Below, piece by piece: positions 9,556 to 18,631 of a stretch of 64,000 bases of DNA (its first letter is position 1; each line of letters begins with the position of its first letter). Location: the NCBI GenBank assembly GCA_024998625.1, contig JACOEL010000020.1, forward strand, positions 26,901 to 90,900. Reading direction: 5' to 3'. A program made the position numbers and the translations under genes. Under the pieces are notes generated by a model. That model was given only the letters and a program-made list of their open reading frames with translations, was not told the origin of the DNA and ran no database searches. Source of the DNA: Nitrospira sp. (GTDB lineage Bacteria; Nitrospirota; Nitrospiria; Nitrospirales; Nitrospiraceae).

Positions 9556-10713
9556 TTAAGCACCGTTCGTATTCCGAATCTCCGATCGACCATCATCGGC
9601 CGGACGATCCACGACATACGTCCGATGAAACTCACGGCGAAACTCCTGAAAGGTTCCGCCTCGCACGGCGCTCCGGATCTCGTTCATCAACTTCGCGAAA
9701 AACCATAAGTTGTGAATCGTATTCAGCCGGGCGCCCAACATTTCTTTTACGCCGAACAAGTGGTGCAAGTACGCCCTGGTGTACCGCGTGCACACCGGAC
9801 ACCGGCAAGCCGGATCAATCGGCTGCTCATCACGCGCATACCGAGCCTGCTTAATCACCACACGCCCGAACGAAGTAAACAACCAGCCTGTGCGTCCATG
9901 ACGCGACGGCACGACGCAATCGAACATATCAATCCCGCGCGCCACCCCTTCAACCAAATCCTCGGGCATACCCACGCCCATCAAGTAACGAGGCTTGGCC
10001 GACGGCAACTCGGGCACCGTGACATCCAACATGCCATACATGTCGGCCTTGTCCTCGCCTACCGACAACCCACCGACGGCATATCCGTCAAACCCCACCG
10101 AGACCAAATCACGCGCCGACTCCACCCGCAAGCCGGCATCCAGACCGCCCTGAACGATCCCGAACAACGATTGATCCGTCCGCCGTCTGGCATTGATGCA
10201 CCGTCGCGCCCACAGCGACGTCCGCTTAGAGGCATCACGGACCTGATCCAGGGAGGACGGCAATGGCACGACATGATCGAACGCCATAATGATGTCCGCG
10301 CCTAAAGCTTCCTGAATTTCAATGGAGGTTTCCGGACTGATAAACCGAGACGACCCATCGATATGGGATTGGAACATCACTCCTTCATCGGAGATCTTGC
10401 AAAACTTTGCCAAACTGAAGACCTGGAACCCCCCACTATCGGTGAGAATAGCGCCGGGCCAGGCCGTAAACCCGTGCACCCCGCCCAACTCCTCCACTAC
10501 TTTGTGTCCGGGGCGAAGGTACAGATGATAGGCGTTATTCAAGATGAGGCCATACCCCATCTTGAGCAATTCCTCTCCATCGACACTGCGCACATTGCCC
10601 AGCGAGCCGACCGGCATAAACGCCGGTGTCGCGATCTCACTGCGGGCGGTGGTCAACACGCCGACGCGCGCGCGTCCGCCGGATTCTTCATGGGTGGTGC
10701 GGAAGGTTAACAT
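9556..10713 (-). CDS. tgt: tRNA-guanine transglycosylase (queuine)
   Basis: A 385-aa enzyme that exchanges guanine-34 for preQ1 in GUN-anticodon tRNAs. DSGGFQVFSL, AFDHVVPLP, GYAVGGLSVGE, and the zinc site CRCPVC (C303, C305, C308) with a later His are all visible. The block after the nucleophile region reads DMFDCVVPSRHGRTG, slightly different from the usual PTRNARNG form. The length is normal. It sits 13 bases after argS and leads into yajC. Confidence 0.96.
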   Translation of the reverse strand: MLTFRTTHEESGGRARVGVLTTARSEIATPAFMPVGSLGNVRSVDGEELLKMGYGLILNNAYHLYLRPGHKVVEELGGVHGFTAWPGAILTDSGGFQVFSLAKFCKISDEGVMFQSHIDGSSRFISPETSIEIQEALGADIIMAFDHVVPLPSSLDQVRDASKRTSLWARRCINARRRTDQSLFGIVQGGLDAGLRVESARDLVSVGFDGYAVGGLSVGEDKADMYGMLDVTVPELPSAKPRYLMGVGMPEDLVEGVARGIDMFDCVVPSRHGRTGWLFTSFGRVVIKQARYARDEQPIDPACRCPVCTRYTRAYLHHLFGVKEMLGARLNTIHNLWFFAKLMNEIRSAVRGGTFQEFRREFHRTYVVDRPADDGRSEIRNTNGA

Positions 10714-10726
10714 GGGATAGGCAGTC

Positions 10727-12481
10727 CTACATCTGCTCGGGGGCTGACACGCTCAACACGTTCAACCCGTTTCGGACCACCTGCTGCACGGCCCACATGA
10801 GTGCCAGCCGGGCACCTGTCAGACCCGGCGTCATCACCTCAGTTGTCCGGCCTGAGGAGCCGGACTGCTCTGGGGATGAGGCGGCTGCTGCCTCGCTGTC
10901 TGGGGCCGGAGGTAAAATCCGGTGCTTGTTATAAAAGGGATGCACCATGCCGGCCAACTCACGAAGATAATAGGCCATTCGATGCGGCTCTAATTCCACG
11001 GCACTCGCCTGCAATACCACCGGGAACGCCGACAGTTTCCGAATGAGCGCGAGTTCATCCGGGTCTTCCAATATATTGAGATCGGCCTGACTCGGTAGGG
11101 GGCACGCAATGCCCCGCGAAGCCGCCACACGCCGGAGACTGGCAATTCGCGCATGCACATATTGCACGTAATAGACCGGGTTTTCTTGCGATTGCTGCTT
11201 GGCCAATTCCAAATCGAAGTCCAGATGCGTGCTGGAATCACGCATGAGAAAGAAAAACTTGGCGGCATCCGCCCCGACCTCGTCCATCACCTCGCGCAGC
11301 GTAATGAACTCTCCGGACCGCTTGGACATTTCGACCTTCTGGCCTCCACGAAGGAGATTCACCATCTGCACCAGCACGACCCTCAGTCGTTCCTTCGGGT
11401 GTCCGTAGGCCTGCACCACCGCCTGCATCCTCGGAATATACCCATGATGGTCGGCGCCCCACACATCGACCAGGAGATCAAAGCCCCGTCGCAGCTTATC
11501 TCGATGGTAGGCGATGTCGGAAGCCAGATAGGTATAGTCCCCCTCCTGCTTCCGAACAACGCGATCCTTTTCGTCACCGAACGCCGACGATCGAAACCAT
11601 TGCGCGCCCTCCTGATCGAACAAGAGGTCCCTGGCGCGCAGTTCATTCAGTACCTGTTCCACGGCGCCGGACGACAACAACGAAGCTTCACTGAACCAGG
11701 ACTCAAAGGCGATCCCGAACGTCTCCAGATCCTGACGGATGAGTGCCAGTAATTCCCGATACGCGAACTCCCTACTCCGCTGTTCCGCATCAGCGGCGGG
11801 AAGCGAGAGCAGCGCCGCGCCCTGTTCCGCCTTCACCTGCTCGGCGACCGTGCGAATGTACCCGCCATGGTATCCATCTTCAGGAAAGGACACCGTCTGC
11901 CCACAAGCCTCCCGGTACCGCGCCAGAACCGACAGTCCCAGCAACTTCATTTGCCGGCCGGCATCGTTAATGTAGTACTCACTGACGACATCATGTCCGG
12001 TAGCGCGTAAGAGACGGACCAGGGCTTGCCCCACAGCCGCGCCGCGGCCATGTCCGACATGCAACGGCCCGGTGGGATTGGCGCTGACATACTCCACGAG
12101 TACTCGCCGTCCCTGCCCCACTTGGCTGTGGCCATACCGCTCGCCCTGCGCTTCAATCTCGCGCAGAACATCCATCCAGAGCTCCCGCTTGACCGTCAGG
12201 TTCAGAAAGCCCGGTCGCGCGATTTCTGCACGACTGAACAAGGCGTCCCGCTGCTCGATGTGATCGACAATAATCTGGGCGATTTCAAGCGGAGGTCGGC
12301 GCTCCGATGCAGATAACGACATGGCGACGGTACACGACACATCACCCCACTCAGGCCGCTTCGGAGCTTCGAGGTTGACCATCGGCATCTGCTCAAGCTT
12401 GAGCATCCCGTGTTGCTGCGCCGATCGAAGTGCCTCGACCAACGCCTGACTGACCTTGTCTTGCACCACACCCTGAGTCAC
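10727..12481 (-). CDS. argS: Arginyl-tRNA synthetase
   Basis: A 584-aa class I synthetase charging tRNA-Arg. It has an N-terminal Arg-tRNA-synthetase additional domain (about 1-95), the HIGH-equivalent HVGHG (141-145) in SANPTGPLHVGHG, the KMSKS-equivalent VEMSKRSGEF (about residue 390), and a C-terminal DALR anticodon-binding domain. A low-complexity Ser/Glu/Thr-rich insertion lies in the DALR domain shortly before the final helix, around residues 530-550. It precedes tgt by 13 bases and is probably cotranscribed. Confidence 0.96.
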   Translation of the reverse strand: MTQGVVQDKVSQALVEALRSAQQHGMLKLEQMPMVNLEAPKRPEWGDVSCTVAMSLSASERRPPLEIAQIIVDHIEQRDALFSRAEIARPGFLNLTVKRELWMDVLREIEAQGERYGHSQVGQGRRVLVEYVSANPTGPLHVGHGRGAAVGQALVRLLRATGHDVVSEYYINDAGRQMKLLGLSVLARYREACGQTVSFPEDGYHGGYIRTVAEQVKAEQGAALLSLPAADAEQRSREFAYRELLALIRQDLETFGIAFESWFSEASLLSSGAVEQVLNELRARDLLFDQEGAQWFRSSAFGDEKDRVVRKQEGDYTYLASDIAYHRDKLRRGFDLLVDVWGADHHGYIPRMQAVVQAYGHPKERLRVVLVQMVNLLRGGQKVEMSKRSGEFITLREVMDEVGADAAKFFFLMRDSSTHLDFDLELAKQQSQENPVYYVQYVHARIASLRRVAASRGIACPLPSQADLNILEDPDELALIRKLSAFPVVLQASAVELEPHRMAYYLRELAGMVHPFYNKHRILPPAPDSEAAAASSPEQSGSSGRTTEVMTPGLTGARLALMWAVQQVVRNGLNVLSVSAPEQM

Positions 12482-12565
12482 AAAAACCCCTCTAAGTCTG
12501 CGTGGAAACAGCGAAAATCAAACTGGGAATCTAACACACCATGGCATGAGAGACAAGATCGTGAG

Positions 12566-13597
12566 TTAGGTGGCAGGAACGGTCCGTCGCTCTGCCAATA
12601 ATAGTCGGCAGGCTTCGATGATGCGCTCCGGAGCAATCTGAAGACACACGCGCTCATGACACTCTGTGACGGCACTCCAAGTCCGGCAGGTACAGAGTGC
12701 TCCCGATACAAGCGACACGACGCGACCAAGCGGAGCCCAGCGACGTGAATCAGTAGGACCAAAACAGGCAATCGTAGGAACCGACAAGGCAGCGGCAAGG
12801 TGCGTCACGCCAGAATCATGGCCCACATAGAGTTTCGCATGCGACAGTACCCCTGCCATTATGGGCAAATCCAGCCCACGGATGACCGGCACGTCAATCT
12901 TGATCGTCGCGAGGACGCGCTCCACAGCCTCACGATCGGCTGGGCCTTCCAACAACAAGGGAGCCATGTCGGCCTGGAACAACCACTCGATCACAGGCAC
13001 GAGAATCTGTGCATCTAAACGCTTATGGCGACTCCCGCTCCCGGGATGAATCACCACCGTGTAGCGATTCTCTTGAATGAGTCCCTGAACAATGAGCCTG
13101 CCACGTTCACGAATAATTGGTGAGAGAACGAGTGGAGTGTCGGCTATCTGATGAGTGTCGCTGGCCTGGATGGCCTCAAGATACCGCGACGCCTGGTGTT
13201 CGGCACACAGGTCGGTAGATAAAGCAGGCTTCAGGTAAATCGAGCGCACTCCTACGGCGCGCAGTGTAGCCGAGAGGCCCCCTTCTGTGTCCGGAAGCCA
13301 CCCGACTGCGATATCGCACTTGCTCAACCAGGCCCTAAAGCCTAAACAAAGGCTGTCCGGCCCAGCCCACAGTTCACTCAAATACGACGATTCAAGAGGA
13401 AAAACTCGATCAACTTCCCCAGCTCCACACAAGAGCGCTCCGACGGACTGCCCGGCCAAAAACGCAATCTCATGGTGTGGAAACTGGCATCGGACTGCGA
13501 ACAAAGCAGGGCGGGATAAGAGCACATCACCTAAAGCGCCGGGGTGAATGATTAGCACTCCGCGCTTGTCGCCACCCTGCAGTACCTTGCTCGTCAC
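12566..13597 (-). CDS. Glycosyltransferase family 9 (heptosyltransferase-like)
   Basis: A 343-aa GT-B fold protein of the ADP-heptose:LPS heptosyltransferase family. The N-terminal IIHPGALGDVLLSRPAL is the family signature, and the C-terminal half contains VGHDSGVTHLAAALSVPTIACFGPTD, typical of the GT9 donor-binding domain. Its likely role is transfer of heptose or another sugar to the LPS core at the cytoplasmic face. The start overlaps the mobA stop by four bases. Substrate specificity cannot be read from the sequence. Confidence 0.9.
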   Translation of the reverse strand: MTSKVLQGGDKRGVLIIHPGALGDVLLSRPALFAVRCQFPHHEIAFLAGQSVGALLCGAGEVDRVFPLESSYLSELWAGPDSLCLGFRAWLSKCDIAVGWLPDTEGGLSATLRAVGVRSIYLKPALSTDLCAEHQASRYLEAIQASDTHQIADTPLVLSPIIRERGRLIVQGLIQENRYTVVIHPGSGSRHKRLDAQILVPVIEWLFQADMAPLLLEGPADREAVERVLATIKIDVPVIRGLDLPIMAGVLSHAKLYVGHDSGVTHLAAALSVPTIACFGPTDSRRWAPLGRVVSLVSGALCTCRTWSAVTECHERVCLQIAPERIIEACRLLLAERRTVPAT

Positions 13598-14214
13598 GAT
13601 TTATCGGATATCGCTGCGTCGGCGAGAGTCAAATCGTCGGGCGTATTAATATTCTCAAATGAACGAAGACCAACACCAAGAGAGGACAGGTCATTCGCTC
13701 CCACTACCGCAACTCGCAATGCTTCACTTCGATACAGTGTCTGGATCTTCAAATTTTGGCGTTCAGCCATCGCCTTGAGAAATTCGGTACACCGCTTGGA
13801 ATATACTGCGTGCATGGGGTGGAACTGTCCCTGGAGTTCCGCGACAACGACATCGGCCATTTCATCAAAGGAGACCATGTAACGAATCACGTCGGGATGA
13901 AGAAACGGCATGTCACAGGCCACGGCAAATATCCTCGGCTGCGCGGCCGCCAATAGCCCAGTATACAGACCCCCTAAACTACCTGCGTTGGGGATAACAT
14001 CATAGACAACTCGACAGTCACGAACCTCCAGTGATTCGATTGGTTCAGCTAAGACCACCACGGTCTCCACGAAAGTATCCATTAAGAGCGAGAGGGTCCG
14101 GTCAAAGACACTCTTCCCCTTCACCTTCAGAAAACGCTTGTCGCGCCCCATGCGTCGGCTCTTTCCACCGGCAATGAGGACTCCTGTGACATTCACTAGG
14201 CTGCGCTCACTCAT
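13594..14214 (-). CDS. mobA: Molybdenum cofactor guanylyltransferase
   Basis: A 206-aa protein with the nucleotidyltransferase signature VLIAGGKSRRMGRDKRFL (about 12-29) and the MobA-type block ACDMPFLHPDVI. It attaches GMP to molybdopterin, giving the bis-MGD cofactor needed by DMSO-reductase family enzymes such as nitrite oxidoreductase and nitrate reductase. It overlaps the following glycosyltransferase gene by four bases. It lies just beyond the terminator that closes the oxidase operon, so it probably has its own promoter, which I could not identify. Confidence 0.92.
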   Translation of the reverse strand: MSERSLVNVTGVLIAGGKSRRMGRDKRFLKVKGKSVFDRTLSLLMDTFVETVVVLAEPIESLEVRDCRVVYDVIPNAGSLGGLYTGLLAAAQPRIFAVACDMPFLHPDVIRYMVSFDEMADVVVAELQGQFHPMHAVYSKRCTEFLKAMAERQNLKIQTLYRSEALRVAVVGANDLSSLGVGLRSFENINTPDDLTLADAAISDKS

Positions 14215-14244
14215 CCCAATGCAATCCCCGAATCATAGTCACAT

Positions 14245-14277
14245 AAAAAAAGAGGGGGTGAGTTTCCCCACCCCCTC
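14245..14277 (-). terminator. Rho-independent terminator of the first oxidase operon
   Basis: On the minus strand GAGGGGGTG pairs with CACCCCCTC (nine GC-rich pairs, loop of eight bases) and is followed by seven T. It lies 30 bases after the stop of the diheme cytochrome gene and before mobA, so it separates the two transcription units. Confidence 0.92.
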
Positions 14278-14306
14278 GCAAGACTACCTCTAGATCGAGT
14301 ATCGAC

Positions 14307-16091
14307 TTAGAGGACCTTACCCTTCTTCTTGTTGGCTCGGCGGGTCAACATCCACCCTTCCAAAAACACCACGCCAACTGCAATAACCGCTGGGTAAATG
14401 TACACTTCCTGCGGAATCGGAGGCTGCAAGATCGTATAGTAGAAGGCCGAAACGGCCATCTTCCGTCCCGCATCTCCGTTGTGTCCATCCCAGGCAAAGA
14501 AGACCATCGGAATGTACTTACCGATATCGAACCTGGTGTATTCATCATAATCATCCTTGTCGCCCTTAAGCGGACGGGAGATCATGACAGTCCACTGGCC
14601 GTTTTTCCACTCTGACTTCAACAATTTAACTTTTTCTTCGAAGTCATCACGTTCTTCAAAGTCCTGATCCCAACCAGTTCCCTTAAAGGACCGGAGAGAA
14701 CCATCCGCCTCCCACTTCAGAATGTCAGCGTTGAACTTCGCATCTCCCCACAAATATCGTGGCTTGAATGGAGCAGGAATCTCCTGCCACTTGATGGGGA
14801 ACTGGAATGCAACACCATCGTTATAGACGGCATAGTTGTTCTGAGCAGCAGCAATTGACCCTTCTTCTCCGGTCTTAGGCGCTTGCTCCTTCACACCAAA
14901 GTTCTCAACATTGACTTGAGTAGGCGCCCAAGGAAGTTTCCCCTCTGCGACACTCTTCGTCCGATCATCCCACTGGATGAGGTAAACAACATTCTTGTCG
15001 TTGTACAGCGACTTCACCCAAATGTCATCGATACGATTGACGAAGTTACGAGGCTTGTGGGTGATTTGCCCCCCCATGGCCACATAACGACGGCCCTGCT
15101 TCTTCCACATCTCATTCTCGGGGTCGTTCGAAATTTCACCCTCGACCGGAGCAGAAGGAATCACGAAGTTGATCTTCGGCTTGTCGGTCAGAGGATCGAT
15201 GCCGAGGGGCTTGCCCTCCTCATCGCGCTCGCATAACGAATTAACGAAGTTCGCAATGTTCCAGCGATCTTCGACTGACGTACTATCCGCAAAGGATGGC
15301 ATTGGCGTCCCGTTTACACCCGTGGAAAACGTACGGAAAATATTCCGTACATTGTAGGGATCTTGTCGGCTTCCGCGGAAATTCCAACACTTGTGCCAGT
15401 TGGCCGGCTGAATCGAAAAGCCCCAGTCATCTTTCAGATTGAAAGCGTTACCGTCCCCACGCCCCTCAACACCGTGGCACTCGATACACTTCTTGTCCAC
15501 AATCAACTGGGCGCCCTTCTTGATACTATCCTCGGTCGCCTCAGCAGGCTTAATAGTTCCAAGTTGAAGAATCGTCTGTGTCTCAGACTGCTTGTCTGTA
15601 AACTTTCTGTCCTTGACCAACTGCGTCGTGACAAAGGACAGAACTTGGATTCGTTGTTCCTCGGTCAAGATACCTTCCCACGGCGGCATCGCTGATCCAG
15701 GAAGACCGTGCGTGACCGTGTCAAACAAGTCATTCTTGCCTGAATCAGGAGTCTTTTCATTGTAATTAAACAGTGGCAACTCTCCACTCGCCGTATGGCG
15801 AATTTTGAAGGTACCCTGGTTGAAGTTGCGCGGCCGTGGCCACAAACGATCGGCACCTGGCCCGTCACCTGCACCGTCCACACCATGACACCAGACACAC
15901 TTGGTGAAATAGACTCGCTTACCTGCTTCGATCATCTCGGCTGGAGGAGCAGGCGCCAGCTCCCCCTTGGCAAAGCCTTCCGGAAGATCTCCAGCATGAC
16001 CCAATCCCACCGTACTTGCGGAGAGGATAAGGGCACCCAAGGCTGCTCCGATAATCGGGGTCGCCTTTACGTTCATACGAAGTTTGCTCAT
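14307..16091 (-). CDS. Diheme cytochrome c fused to ethylbenzene-dehydrogenase-type heme-b domain (NXR-gamma-like)
   Basis: 594 aa from ATG 16091, chosen because GGTGGTGAGG lies just upstream; a longer frame to 16199 would overlap the preceding gene. It has a signal peptide (about 1-33), heme-c sites CVWCH (65-69) and CIECH (202-206) in two cytochrome-c domains, an EB_dh-like domain (about 330-560) of the kind that binds heme b in gamma subunits of type II DMSO-reductase-family enzymes, and a C-terminal membrane helix (about 565-585). In Nitrospira similar proteins are discussed as candidate nitrite oxidoreductase gamma subunits. Here it is the last gene of the bd-like oxidase operon, so it more likely feeds electrons to that oxidase. 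Function is inferred. Confidence 0.85.
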   Translation of the reverse strand: MSKLRMNVKATPIIGAALGALILSASTVGLGHAGDLPEGFAKGELAPAPPAEMIEAGKRVYFTKCVWCHGVDGAGDGPGADRLWPRPRNFNQGTFKIRHTASGELPLFNYNEKTPDSGKNDLFDTVTHGLPGSAMPPWEGILTEEQRIQVLSFVTTQLVKDRKFTDKQSETQTILQLGTIKPAEATEDSIKKGAQLIVDKKCIECHGVEGRGDGNAFNLKDDWGFSIQPANWHKCWNFRGSRQDPYNVRNIFRTFSTGVNGTPMPSFADSTSVEDRWNIANFVNSLCERDEEGKPLGIDPLTDKPKINFVIPSAPVEGEISNDPENEMWKKQGRRYVAMGGQITHKPRNFVNRIDDIWVKSLYNDKNVVYLIQWDDRTKSVAEGKLPWAPTQVNVENFGVKEQAPKTGEEGSIAAAQNNYAVYNDGVAFQFPIKWQEIPAPFKPRYLWGDAKFNADILKWEADGSLRSFKGTGWDQDFEERDDFEEKVKLLKSEWKNGQWTVMISRPLKGDKDDYDEYTRFDIGKYIPMVFFAWDGHNGDAGRKMAVSAFYYTILQPPIPQEVYIYPAVIAVGVVFLEGWMLTRRANKKKGKVL

Positions 16092-16138
16092 TGTTAACCT
16101 CACCACCTGTTCTCCCAGGTTGTTTGTAAGATTCAGGA

Positions 16139-17176
16139 TTAGTCCCATGTCCGAGGATAGTATCCCGTGTGCCAGTATTCGAACAGGATCACCTTCCAAA
16201 TTTCATCCGTGGTCAGGTGCTGTTCCCATGGTGGCATAACAGAGGCCCAAGGGAATCCTTCGTTCGGCAAACCAATTCCGCCCTTAGCCACCCGCCAAAA
16301 AATGAAGGTTTCCTGCAACTGCGCAATCGTTCCCGGATCTGTGAAGTTCGCAGGAATCGGGTTGAAGGCAAAGGCATGGAGACCGCGACCGTTAAGATTG
16401 TCACCATGGCAGAAGTGACAGTTCTGGAAGAAAATTTCTCCTCCTTCGCGGACATACTTCAGGTACCCCTCAGCCTTTTCATCCCATGGGTTAGCATTGG
16501 GGGCCATCAGTCTTCCCATGCCCTGCTCGACGATCAGCTTATTGCTGTATGCTTGATCGTACTTACCCTCAAGATTGACCCTGTATGGATTCTGGGAAGT
16601 TTGCAAGGTGTAGGTCTTGCCATGCACCTTCGTGCTGGCAGGCGGTGCTGGATGCACCGTACGCAACTCAATCGGCTCATCCACACTTGGCTTCATGGTC
16701 AAGAATGAGAAACCGCCAATGAGCAATGGCAGCAGAATCAAGTACATCGTGCGTAGCGCTTTGTGGAAGCCGGTGTTGGCATCCAAGACATTGAGAATCG
16801 GCTGACGAAATTTCTTCCAATCCTCTTCATTGGCTGAGACCCACATGAAAACGGCTACAAACGACACGGTTCCGTACATGGCACGAACGCTGAATGGGAT
16901 CGGCGGATAGATACGGAACTTCAGATAGGTTTGGATAAAGACCCAAAACAACACACCCTGCCAGAACCGAGGGAATGCAATTCCCATGGAATTGGCCAGA
17001 TAACTCAGGCCGGTGAAACCAGCCACGAAGACGGCTAGCTCACTCAGTACCTGCATGGGCATGTAGCCCTCAACGAGCCTGACGGTGTTCGAGGGAATCA
17101 CTCCGAAGATCATTCCGATCAACATGAGCAGTCCCAGGACGCCGATCAATGCCCCGACTGACATTAATGCTTTCAT
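16139..17176 (-). CDS. Membrane-anchored monoheme cytochrome c
   Basis: A 345-aa protein. The N-terminal 165 residues form about five membrane helices; the C-terminal half is a periplasmic class I cytochrome c domain with CHFCH at 253-257 and a distal Met candidate in ASVMPPWEQHL. Both flanking genes are on the same strand with short gaps. It is probably an electron-transfer subunit of the bd-like oxidase complex. I do not recognise the helical N-terminal domain as a named family. Confidence 0.85.
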   Translation of the reverse strand: MKALMSVGALIGVLGLLMLIGMIFGVIPSNTVRLVEGYMPMQVLSELAVFVAGFTGLSYLANSMGIAFPRFWQGVLFWVFIQTYLKFRIYPPIPFSVRAMYGTVSFVAVFMWVSANEEDWKKFRQPILNVLDANTGFHKALRTMYLILLPLLIGGFSFLTMKPSVDEPIELRTVHPAPPASTKVHGKTYTLQTSQNPYRVNLEGKYDQAYSNKLIVEQGMGRLMAPNANPWDEKAEGYLKYVREGGEIFFQNCHFCHGDNLNGRGLHAFAFNPIPANFTDPGTIAQLQETFIFWRVAKGGIGLPNEGFPWASVMPPWEQHLTTDEIWKVILFEYWHTGYYPRTWD

Positions 17177-17224
17177 GTCCTCATCTCCCTTTCTTCCGCA
17201 ATAGCAACCAGATACCTATCGCAA

Positions 17225-18544
17225 CTAGGAGGCCTTGGGTGGCTCTTTCCCCTCCTGCACCTGCGAGAGGTAATCTACAAGTTTCTTGAGCGCGCCAGCG
17301 CTGAGCTTCTGACCGAACACCTTAGGCATGGTGTTATCGGGGAATCCTTTCACAACATACGCACTAGGCTCGACAATGGACTCCATAATGTAGTCAGGAA
17401 CGCTCTTCGCCTTCCCTTTGTAATCCTTGTCTTTAATGCGTAATGGAGCATTCGTTCCCTCGACCAACTTCGGACCAATCGTGCCGGTCGCTCCGGCGAT
17501 TCCAGGAATCGTATGGCACGCGACGCATTGTCCTTTTGCAAAAATCTGATCGACTGGCTCGGTTCCGTCCGCCATCAGCGCTGATGCACCACCACCGGCA
17601 GCCTTGTCACCCTCTGTGGGTGGTTTCGGACGGTCGGATTCTGGAATAAACTTCTCATACGACTTCACAATTTCGTCGAAGCTCGGAGCGTCTCTTCCCT
17701 CACGCACATAAAGCCAGGTGTCGACCGCCGCTAACTCGGGCAACGACAAGGAAATCGGTGGCTTATGAATAGAAGGCATCGGGCTGACCTTGTCATTGGT
17801 ACCCTTCACACCGTAACCAGCCACCACGAAACAGCTCGGGCATGCATGGGACTCAGCAATGTATTCCTGAGCATTCTCGGCCGTTCCTGACCCAGGAAAT
17901 GCTTCCTTTTGATCGGAATCGCGAGCAGCAGCGTTACCCTTATGATAGCGAGGATCTTCAATCTGGGTTCCTGCACGCTCTGGGAGTCCATCTAAGTTTG
18001 GTGCGCGCTCGCCCAACATACCCTTGTGGAAAGCATGGCAGAGCGGACACTGACCCTTGCCGATGGCTCCCTGAACCTTATTCTGACCGACGCCGCCAAA
18101 AATGATCTTCTCACCTTCGTCAGCCAACTCTGTTTGGGGCATGTTGCTGAAATCTTTCTTCTCCTCGATCGGCGGAAATCCACCTTCTACCTGAGGCAAC
18201 CAATTACCATACCCAGAGAGGGCCGCAGCGATAAAAAACATGAATCCGCCGATTTTTAGCAAGGCGCTGATATTTGTAAAGTACAGCGCCATCATGAATG
18301 TCATTGAGGTAATCAAAACCAACGAAACCGGCAAAAGCCTCGACTCTTCAAAGAAATTCATCTTGTAGTTGGCGATAGCCATGAAAAGAAGGATAGCGCC
18401 GATAATGCCGATGAATGTCTTAAACACCGCCCGTTTGTTTGCAACAGGATCTGAAATAGAGGCCTTAAAATAAAACATTAGGCCCACCAGGATCCCTAAT
18501 GCAGGCCAGCCCATCCCTAAGGCCGCTTTAATGAGTTCAATCAC
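17225..18544 (-). CDS. Membrane cytochrome c with two intact and one degenerate heme site
   Basis: A 439-aa protein with four N-terminal membrane helices (about 10-115) and a periplasmic part with three cytochrome-c-like segments. Heme sites CPLCH (166-170) and CVACH (340-344) are canonical. The middle segment reads CPSCF (235-239), where Phe replaces the axial His, yet a downstream SPMPS Met candidate is kept. It is encoded directly after the bd-like oxidase subunit and is probably part of the same complex as electron donor or wire. See findings for the altered site. Confidence 0.87.
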   Translation of the reverse strand: MIELIKAALGMGWPALGILVGLMFYFKASISDPVANKRAVFKTFIGIIGAILLFMAIANYKMNFFEESRLLPVSLVLITSMTFMMALYFTNISALLKIGGFMFFIAAALSGYGNWLPQVEGGFPPIEEKKDFSNMPQTELADEGEKIIFGGVGQNKVQGAIGKGQCPLCHAFHKGMLGERAPNLDGLPERAGTQIEDPRYHKGNAAARDSDQKEAFPGSGTAENAQEYIAESHACPSCFVVAGYGVKGTNDKVSPMPSIHKPPISLSLPELAAVDTWLYVREGRDAPSFDEIVKSYEKFIPESDRPKPPTEGDKAAGGGASALMADGTEPVDQIFAKGQCVACHTIPGIAGATGTIGPKLVEGTNAPLRIKDKDYKGKAKSVPDYIMESIVEPSAYVVKGFPDNTMPKVFGQKLSAGALKKLVDYLSQVQEGKEPPKAS

Positions 18545-18631
18545 AGCTCAAACCTCCTGCAGGAGGGGAAGGATCCGGCTGCGTGAGCAGCATAGACACC
18601 TTCCCCCATTGATTCATTTCTTGCGTTTTGA

